Source of the DNA: Lachnoclostridium sp. UBA1781
Lineage (GTDB): Bacteria > Bacillota > Clostridia > Lachnospirales > Lachnospiraceae
Length of the DNA: 12,426 bases
Assembly: GCA_002315495.1 (NCBI GenBank)
Contig: DCGJ01000115.1
Coordinates: forward strand, 1-12,426
Reading direction: 5' to 3'
The translations under genes were made by a program, and so were the position numbers. Below, one piece after another: positions 7,072 to 12,426 of the stretch. The notes beneath the pieces were generated by a model. The model was given only the letters and a program-made list of their open reading frames with translations, was not told where the DNA came from and did not search any database. Within the stretch, counting starts at the first letter, position 1. Every line of letters starts with the position of its first letter.

Positions 7072-9573
7072 ATGAAGAGAATCAATATAGACGAAAAATG
7101 GACCTTCCAACGAGGGTATCTCGATAATCTGGGTGCACTGGAAGCGACGCCCGGTGTTATCGTTGACCTTCCGCACGACAGTATGGTCGGAACACCGGTT
7201 GATGCAGCTGCACCGGCGAATTATGACTGGGGATATTTCCGTGGGGACTATGGTTGTTATACGAAATATATTGAGATTCCGGAGGAATGGAAGGACGAGA
7301 GCATCGGGCTTCGCTTTGACGGAGCCATGATGAACACGCGGGTTGATATCAATGGATACAAGGTGACCGACCATCATTACGGGTATTCCCCGTTTTATGT
7401 TGATATCAGCCGGTTTGTAACCTTTGGGGAGAAGAATCGTGTTACGGTAAGTTTCGATACCGGAAAGGAATCCTCCTGTCGTTGGTATCCGGGCGCAGGA
7501 ATCTATCGCAGCGTAGAACTGTGTCATGGGCCGAGCGTGCATATTGCAAATGATGGCATTTATCTTGTGACAAAGGAAATCTCGGACGGAATAGCATGTC
7601 TGGAAGCACAAGTCGAGATTGTGAATGAAACCCGTGAGAATCGACTGGTGGAAGTGACACTTGAGCTTTATCCGGAAAATGCTCCATCAACCTGTGTGAA
7701 GAAGGTCACACGTGTGCTTCAGGTGAATCCGGGAACCAGCGAGGTGGCCCGCCAGGCATTTGTTTTGGAACAGCCGATGTTGTGGGATGCTGAGCATCCG
7801 AAGCTATATCGGGTAAAAGTAAATGCTACCGACAAAGGGGAGTATCGCACCCATCTGATTCCGGTGGACGGAACCACCGATGAAGCGGAGGTTTTGTTCG
7901 GTGTACGGAGCATTTCCGTTGATTCTGTTCGCGGCTTGCGAGTGAACGGTCAGACCGTAAAGCTTCGCGGCGGTTGTGTTCATCACGATAACGGACTGAT
8001 CGGCGCAGCTTCGCTTTATGCGTGCGAGGAGCGTCGTGTGAAGAAACTGAAGGAGATTGGATTTAATGCCATTCGTACCGCGCACAACCCGCCATCGGAG
8101 GCGTTAATTGAGGCCTGTGACCGACTGGGAATGTACATCATGGATGAAGCCTTTGATGCCTGGGGGATGTCCAAGCGTATTGGAGATTTTAGTAACTATT
8201 TTGAGTATGAATGGGAGCAGGTTTTGACGGATTACATTAGGAGAGACCGCTCGCATCCGTCAGTCATTCTTTGGTCTACCGGTAATGAGATTCCGGAACG
8301 TGGCGGACTTGGGAATGGTTACACGATAGCTACTAAACTTGCGGAGAAGATTCGTAGTCTTGATCCGACCAGACCGATTTGTAATGGAATCTGTTCCTAT
8401 TGGAGCGGCCTTGATGATTACCTGGCGAAGGGTATGGATTATACGCAAAATGCGGTAGAGGACCCATACAGTAACAACTGGGAGAAAAGAAGTGAGCCGT
8501 TTACCAACGGATTGGATGTTGTTGGATATAACTACTTGGAAGAGCATTATGAAAATGACCACAGCCTTTATCCGGAGCGTGTTATGGTTGGCAGCGAAAC
8601 TTTCCCGCAGGAAATTGGATTCCGCTGGCCGATGGTGGAGAAGTTACCTTATGTGATTGGCGATTTCACCTGGACCTGCTGGGATTATCTCGGTGAGGCA
8701 GGAATCGGAAAAGCATTGTATCTGAATCCGGACGATCCGAAAATCAAGGAAGGTCCATGGGGTGTAATGCCGCCATCCACAACCAATTTTCCGTGGCGTC
8801 TCGCAAATGATGCCGATTATGATATTACCGGACGACTGCTTCCACAGGGCGAGTATCGCAGTGTTGTATGGGGCAGTGAGAAGACGTTTGTGTATTCCAA
8901 ACATCCGGACTGCTTCGGCAAGGTGGAACTTATGAGCATGTGGGGCTTCCCATATCTACAGAAGAGCTGGAACTATGCGGGAAATGAGGGAAAACCGGTG
9001 GAAGTAACGGTATTTTCATCTGCCGAAGAGGTGGAACTACTTGTAAATGGAACCTCCGTTGGGAGGAGACCGGTGAACTTTGAACGACCAACGAAGCTCG
9101 GGGATCCGATGCCGTATTCGGTATCCTTTGATGTGGAATATATGTCGGGTGTAGTAGAGGCGGTAAGCTATACAAACGGGTTAGAAGTCAGTCGCGCTAT
9201 ACTGGTTACTACAAAGGAACCAAGCCGTCTGTCTCTTGCACCGGAGAGGGTAACCGCGGTCGCAGACGGACACGACGTGATTTATGTTGGAATTGATGTT
9301 TTGGACGAGGACGGGTTGACGGTACCGGACGCTGAGTTAGATATTCATGCGGAGGTTTCCGGAGCCGGATATCTGGCAGGCTTCGGCTCCGGCAATCCGA
9401 TTACGGAAGATAACTATTCCGATGGAGTTACACGCACATACCGTGGACATGCCATGGTGATGATTCGAACCGGTTATCACGACGGGAATATTACACTTAA
9501 GGTTTGCGGAGGTAACGATGGGGAATTGACGGAGGTTCTGAATATTGCGTCATTGATTCCGGAACATAAGTAA
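7072..9573 (+). CDS. Glycoside hydrolase family 2 protein, beta-galactosidase-like
   Basis: This complete 833-residue enzyme probably removes beta-linked sugars, most likely galactose, from the non-reducing ends of imported oligosaccharides. The start is ATG with AGGAGG 6 nt upstream. The layout is that of GH2: a jelly-roll sugar-binding domain (about 1-165, with LPHDSMVGTPVD), an Ig-like domain (about 170-285), a TIM barrel (about 290-590), a DUF4982-like beta domain (from about 640, PVEVTVFSSAEEVELLVNG) and a C-terminal beta domain (about 715-833). Barrel motifs are HHDNG at 304-308, RTAHNPPSEALIEACDRLGM, and the acid/base E406 in WSTGNEIPERGG. The nucleophile is E509 in VGSETFPQ, followed by GDFTWTCWDYLGEAGIG. 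The length suits the DUF4982-containing branch. No signal peptide is visible, so it should be cytoplasmic. I see no NxK carboxylate-binding motif of beta-glucuronidases, but the exact substrate is inferred. It is a single-gene unit with its own promoter and terminator. Confidence 0.93.
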   Translation: MKRINIDEKWTFQRGYLDNLGALEATPGVIVDLPHDSMVGTPVDAAAPANYDWGYFRGDYGCYTKYIEIPEEWKDESIGLRFDGAMMNTRVDINGYKVTDHHYGYSPFYVDISRFVTFGEKNRVTVSFDTGKESSCRWYPGAGIYRSVELCHGPSVHIANDGIYLVTKEISDGIACLEAQVEIVNETRENRLVEVTLELYPENAPSTCVKKVTRVLQVNPGTSEVARQAFVLEQPMLWDAEHPKLYRVKVNATDKGEYRTHLIPVDGTTDEAEVLFGVRSISVDSVRGLRVNGQTVKLRGGCVHHDNGLIGAASLYACEERRVKKLKEIGFNAIRTAHNPPSEALIEACDRLGMYIMDEAFDAWGMSKRIGDFSNYFEYEWEQVLTDYIRRDRSHPSVILWSTGNEIPERGGLGNGYTIATKLAEKIRSLDPTRPICNGICSYWSGLDDYLAKGMDYTQNAVEDPYSNNWEKRSEPFTNGLDVVGYNYLEEHYENDHSLYPERVMVGSETFPQEIGFRWPMVEKLPYVIGDFTWTCWDYLGEAGIGKALYLNPDDPKIKEGPWGVMPPSTTNFPWRLANDADYDITGRLLPQGEYRSVVWGSEKTFVYSKHPDCFGKVELMSMWGFPYLQKSWNYAGNEGKPVEVTVFSSAEEVELLVNGTSVGRRPVNFERPTKLGDPMPYSVSFDVEYMSGVVEAVSYTNGLEVSRAILVTTKEPSRLSLAPERVTAVADGHDVIYVGIDVLDEDGLTVPDAELDIHAEVSGAGYLAGFGSGNPITEDNYSDGVTRTYRGHAMVMIRTGYHDGNITLKVCGGNDGELTEVLNIASLIPEHK

Positions 9574-9602
9574 TCAAAATTGGGTACTGATTCTAATACT
9601 TC

Positions 9603-9632
9603 GGGCGGAGCAGATTTGCTTCGCCCATTTTT
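9603..9632 (+). terminator. Intrinsic terminator after the GH2 gene
   Basis: Stem GGGCGGAGCA (9603-9612) pairs with TGCTTCGCCC (9617-9626) over 10 bp with one G-U pair and a 4-nt loop GATT. Five T follow at 9628-9632. It begins 29 nt after the GH2 stop codon. Confidence 0.93.
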
Positions 9633-9642
9633 GTGATGTTAA

Positions 9643-9674
9643 CGGAAGAAAAAACGATGTTCTTTCGGTTTTTT
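9643..9674 (+). terminator. Possible weak second terminator
   Basis: CGGAAGAA (9643-9650) can pair with TTCTTTCG (9660-9667), with one G-U pair and a 9-nt loop, and a run of six T follows at 9669-9674. The stem is AT-rich and weak compared with the hairpin just upstream. It may be a backup terminator or chance. Confidence 0.3.
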
Positions 9675-9760
9675 ATTGATGGCATGATTGGAAAAAGTGA
9701 ATAAAATGAAAGCATAAATGACATAAAACTAGGCATAATCGCAGTTTATTGCAGATGGCG

Positions 9761-9789
9761 TTGTGAAGAGTTGTGTTCTATAGTACAAT
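9761..9789 (+). promoter_or_regulatory. Sigma-A-type promoter of the GGDEF-MATE unit
   Basis: TTGTGA (9761-9766) and TACAAT (9784-9789) are 17 bp apart, the optimal spacing, with a likely start near 9796. The leader is about 60 nt, too short for a c-di-GMP riboswitch plus expression platform. The 9675-9760 stretch upstream is AT-rich, and I see no other supported feature in it. Confidence 0.68.
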
Positions 9790-9856
9790 AAAAATGTAAA
9801 TAGAATCTGTAGCTTTTACAGGTGAATGGGGTTTTGTTATACAGAATGAGGCTTAT

Positions 9857-10996
9857 ATGAATACAACGTTATTATATTTAGAAATATTCGGAATGATAGT
9901 GCTTGCTGTATTGTTATACGGTACACTGTTTGAGACGAAGCAGGACACGGAGAAGAACCAGGCATTTATCTTACTGATCTGTTGCGTTATTCTTACGCTT
10001 CTGGTGGATATGATTACCTACCTTCAAATCGACTGGTCAGGCTATCGAATCGAGAACTGGGTGGTAACGCTTCTCACCTACATTACTCCGATTGTAGATT
10101 GTGCTGTTTTCTTGCGGTACATGTATTATCATATTCGTACGAAAGCGGAGATTTCAAACCACTGGCTTCGCATCGGAGCCGGATACTGTGGATTGATGCT
10201 TGCGGTTACCATCTTCTGGGGCTTCACTGACCGCTTGTTTACCCTACGAGACGGTGTGTATCGTTTGGAATCCTGCTATACGGCATATCTGTCCGGATAT
10301 ATCATCATTTTGTTATATCTGACGGTGGCAGTCTTAATCAATGTAAAGCAGATGGGATGGCATGATGGAATTGCAGCGCTTATGTTTGTTGTTGTACCTG
10401 TTCTTTTTATCGTTATCAACCTTATTGATTCGGCAACGAACTTCAGCATTGCGTCCTTGACGATTTCTATTGTGATTATTTATGTGACGCTCCAGGGCGA
10501 GCATGTAAGCCGCTTGATTGCGGAAGGAAAGCAGTCATCAAGTTTGGCTCATCATGATGAGCTGACCGGTCTGTTAAACCGACTGGCATATTCCAGAGAT
10601 TTGGAAATGCTTCCTAAGGACTCCAATATTGGTGTCATCTTTACGGATGTGAACGGCCTCAAATACACGAATGATCACTATGGTCATAAGGCAGGCGATG
10701 AGTTACTGAAGGAATTTGCATCCATTCTTCTCAGCTGTTATCGTAAGAGCGATGTCTACCGAATCAGTGGAGACGAATTTATCGTTCTTCTTCCGGGAAT
10801 GCCGAAGGAAACATTTGAACGAAAAAGAGAAGAATTTCTGAACAAGGTAAAGGCTCACGAATTCGAGCTTGCTTCCGCCGGCTTCACCTATGGTAGTACC
10901 TCAGAGGTGCGTAAGCTGATTGACATGGCAGAGGAGCAGATGTATCATGTGAAGCATGAATTTCATATTGCATTTCCGGAGTATTCCAGGAAATAA
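9857..10996 (+). CDS. Seven-helix membrane protein with GGDEF-type diguanylate cyclase domain (SGDEF)
   Basis: This 379-residue protein should sit in the membrane and make cyclic di-GMP from two GTP on the cytoplasmic side in response to an unknown signal. Seven hydrophobic segments are visible, at about 5-24, 35-57, 68-90, 102-122, 143-164, 170-191 and 196-214. They are followed by a GGDEF domain from about 225 to 375. Its motifs are HHDELTGLLNR (232-242), the metal-binding D264 in TDVNGLKYTNDHYGHKAGDE, and the signature S304-G-D-E-F308, in which the usual first Gly is Ser. An RxxD inhibitory-site motif is present (R296-D299), one residue closer to the signature than in PleD. The Asp and Glu of the signature are intact, so activity is plausible but not certain. 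No EAL, PAS or HAMP domain is visible. Start: ATG with GAGG 5 nt upstream, a modest site. The MATE gene follows 31 nt after the stop with no terminator between, suggesting one transcript. Confidence 0.9.
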   Translation: MNTTLLYLEIFGMIVLAVLLYGTLFETKQDTEKNQAFILLICCVILTLLVDMITYLQIDWSGYRIENWVVTLLTYITPIVDCAVFLRYMYYHIRTKAEISNHWLRIGAGYCGLMLAVTIFWGFTDRLFTLRDGVYRLESCYTAYLSGYIIILLYLTVAVLINVKQMGWHDGIAALMFVVVPVLFIVINLIDSATNFSIASLTISIVIIYVTLQGEHVSRLIAEGKQSSSLAHHDELTGLLNRLAYSRDLEMLPKDSNIGVIFTDVNGLKYTNDHYGHKAGDELLKEFASILLSCYRKSDVYRISGDEFIVLLPGMPKETFERKREEFLNKVKAHEFELASAGFTYGSTSEVRKLIDMAEEQMYHVKHEFHIAFPEYSRK

Positions 10997-11027
10997 AAAA
11001 GAGATTTGATTAAGGGATGAGTATGAT

Positions 11028-12395
11028 ATGAGAGAGAAAACGAAGGATTACTCTTTACTAGGCGACACAGAGTTTCTGCGTCGCCTAGTAAAAATTACGC
11101 TTCCGATTGCTTTCCAGTATCTGATGCTGGCCTCGGTAGCGGCTTCCGATGCACTGATGCTCGGAAATGTGGAACAGAACGATATGGCAGCGGTGTCTTT
11201 GGCAACGCAGATTCAGTTTATTCAAAATATGTTTACCTCTGCTGTGATTACTGCGGGCTCCATTCTGGGCGCACAGTACTGGGGGAAGAAGGACGAAACG
11301 ACAGTCAAGAAAATCTTCTGCCTGATGCTTCGGTTTAACGTGGTGATTGCAGGCATTTTCTTTGTCGGATGCATCCTGTTTCCAACACAGCTAATGAGGG
11401 TTTTTACGAATGAACCTGCACTCATTGCAATTGGTGCAAGCTACCTGGAGATTGCGGGATGGTCGTATCTAATGACCGGAATCTCACAATGCTATCTGGC
11501 GATTATGAAGGTCAGCGACCATGTGCCGCAAACCGCATTTGTAAGTTCCAGCGCAGTGGTATTGAATATTCTCCTGAATGCGGTATTCATCTACGGACTT
11601 TTGGGGGCTCCGGCGATGGGAGTAAAGGGCGCAGCGGTCGCAACGTTAATTGCACGAATCTACGAGTTGATTCTTTGCATTGTATATTCTTATCGGAACG
11701 GATATCTAAGGCCGAGCATTACCGGACTTTTGGAACGCATGGGCCTGTTGACAAGGGACTTTGTCAAATGTCTCTGGCCGCTTCTCGGAGCGTATCTGTT
11801 CTGGGGTGTAGGCTTTACGTCTTACTCTGCATTTATGGGGCATATGGGCGAGGATGCGGCTGCCGCCAATTCGGTAACGGCAGTCATTCGAGATCTGATT
11901 TGCTGTGTCTGCGATGGCTTGGCCGGTGGTGCAGGAATCCTTGTAGGAAATGCACTCGGAGCCGGTAAGCTCGAGCAGGGCAAAGCATACGGAATCAAGA
12001 TTGCAAAGATTGCCTTTATCATCGGATTCGCTTCGGCAATTATGATGTATCTGCTAACACCTTACGTTGTAGATATGGTGCGATTAACGGAGGTTGCGAA
12101 GGGATATCTTCGACAGATGATGCTGGTTGTTTCGGTTTATATGATTGGACGAGTGGTGAACACCATCATCATTAACGGCGTCTTTTCCGCCGGTGGAGAT
12201 ACCCTGTTTGATATGTATTCCCTGGCAATCTGCATGTGGGGAATTGCAGTGCCGCTAGCGGCGCTTGGAACGTTTGTGTTCCATTGGCCGGTATTTGTCG
12301 TGTATGCGTGCACCTGCCTCGATGAGGTTGGAAAGATACCATGGGTTATGCATCACTTTGGTAAATATAAATGGGTCAAAGATTTGACGAGATAA
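11028..12395 (+). CDS. MATE family efflux transporter
   Basis: This complete 455-residue multidrug and toxic compound extrusion-type protein is an integral membrane exporter that uses a Na+ or H+ gradient; its substrate cannot be told from sequence. The N-terminus GDTEFLRRLVKITLPIAFQY, then SDALMLGNVEQNDMAAVSLA and the motif ITAGSILGAQYWGKKDE, are characteristic of the family. The second half repeats the fold, with GGAGILVGNALGAGKLEQGK matching the equivalent loop of the first half. About twelve hydrophobic segments are present and the length is normal. The start ATG has AAGGGA about 10 nt upstream, slightly far. A 4-codon mini-ORF (11017-11031) overlaps the start codon, and a strong hairpin occupies codons 9-22. 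It lies 31 nt downstream of the GGDEF gene and is probably co-transcribed with it. DinF or NorM subfamily cannot be decided here. Confidence 0.94.
   Translation: MREKTKDYSLLGDTEFLRRLVKITLPIAFQYLMLASVAASDALMLGNVEQNDMAAVSLATQIQFIQNMFTSAVITAGSILGAQYWGKKDETTVKKIFCLMLRFNVVIAGIFFVGCILFPTQLMRVFTNEPALIAIGASYLEIAGWSYLMTGISQCYLAIMKVSDHVPQTAFVSSSAVVLNILLNAVFIYGLLGAPAMGVKGAAVATLIARIYELILCIVYSYRNGYLRPSITGLLERMGLLTRDFVKCLWPLLGAYLFWGVGFTSYSAFMGHMGEDAAAANSVTAVIRDLICCVCDGLAGGAGILVGNALGAGKLEQGKAYGIKIAKIAFIIGFASAIMMYLLTPYVVDMVRLTEVAKGYLRQMMLVVSVYMIGRVVNTIIINGVFSAGGDTLFDMYSLAICMWGIAVPLAALGTFVFHWPVFVVYACTCLDEVGKIPWVMHHFGKYKWVKDLTR
11054..11092 (+). repeat. Inverted repeat / mRNA hairpin in the start of the MATE gene
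   Basis: TTTACTAGGCGAC (11054-11066) and GTCGCCTAGTAAA (11080-11092) are perfect 13-bp complements. After one A/C mismatch the inner part adds CAGA (11068-11071) and TCTG (11075-11078) around a 3-nt GTT loop. The total is 17 pairs in 39 nt. No U-tract follows on either strand, so it is not an ordinary terminator. It starts 26 nt after the A of the start codon and could affect translation, RNA stability or readthrough, or bind a protein. Confidence 0.75.
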
Positions 12396-12426
12396 AGACA
12401 AGGGCGCTGTGAAAAAATGATTATTT

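Noticed and set aside
9790..9856. c-di-GMP riboswitch before the GGDEF gene
   Set aside because: The leader is about 60 nt and none of the conserved riboswitch segments is recognisable.

Overview
The window looks like a chromosomal stretch from a Gram-positive gut-type Clostridia, most likely a Lachnospiraceae relative. This is inferred from moderate GC, AGGAGG-type ribosome binding sites, sigma-A-like promoters, the architecture of the surface protein (beta-helix rungs followed by DUF11-like, SdrD-B-like and Cna-B-like domains) and the style of the GH2, GGDEF and MATE proteins. No 16S or other marker gene is present, so the assignment is tentative. All four genes lie on the + strand.

Positions 1-6863 are the 3' part of a giant secreted or surface protein. 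The frame is open to the left edge, so the true start lies outside the window, and 2286 residues are visible. About 235 residues of glycine-rich parallel beta-helix rungs come first. About 1100 residues that I cannot assign to any family follow. Next come two DUF11-like stalk domains, an SdrD-B-like domain with a DxNxNG calcium-type loop, and two terminal domains that look like isopeptide-forming Cna-B modules. The protein stops exactly at ...KLPE, followed by tandem stops and a strong terminator, with no LPXTG-hydrophobic-basic sorting tail.

Positions 6908-9632 form a self-contained unit: a near-consensus promoter, a perfect 14-bp palindrome between promoter and ribosome binding site (a candidate repressor operator), a complete cytoplasmic GH2 beta-galactosidase-like enzyme of 833 aa with both catalytic glutamates, and a terminator.

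Positions 9633-12395 form a probable two-gene unit behind its own promoter. It holds a seven-helix membrane protein with a cytoplasmic GGDEF (here SGDEF) diguanylate cyclase domain, then a complete MATE-family efflux protein 31 nt downstream. The start of the MATE gene carries a striking near-perfect hairpin inside the coding sequence.

The three units are separated by terminators, so they need not share a function. Nothing in the window shows a direct link between the surface protein, the glycosidase and the c-di-GMP/MATE pair. The most unusual items are the unassigned core and anchorless C-terminus of the giant protein, the palindrome ahead of the glycosidase gene, and the hairpin in the MATE gene.
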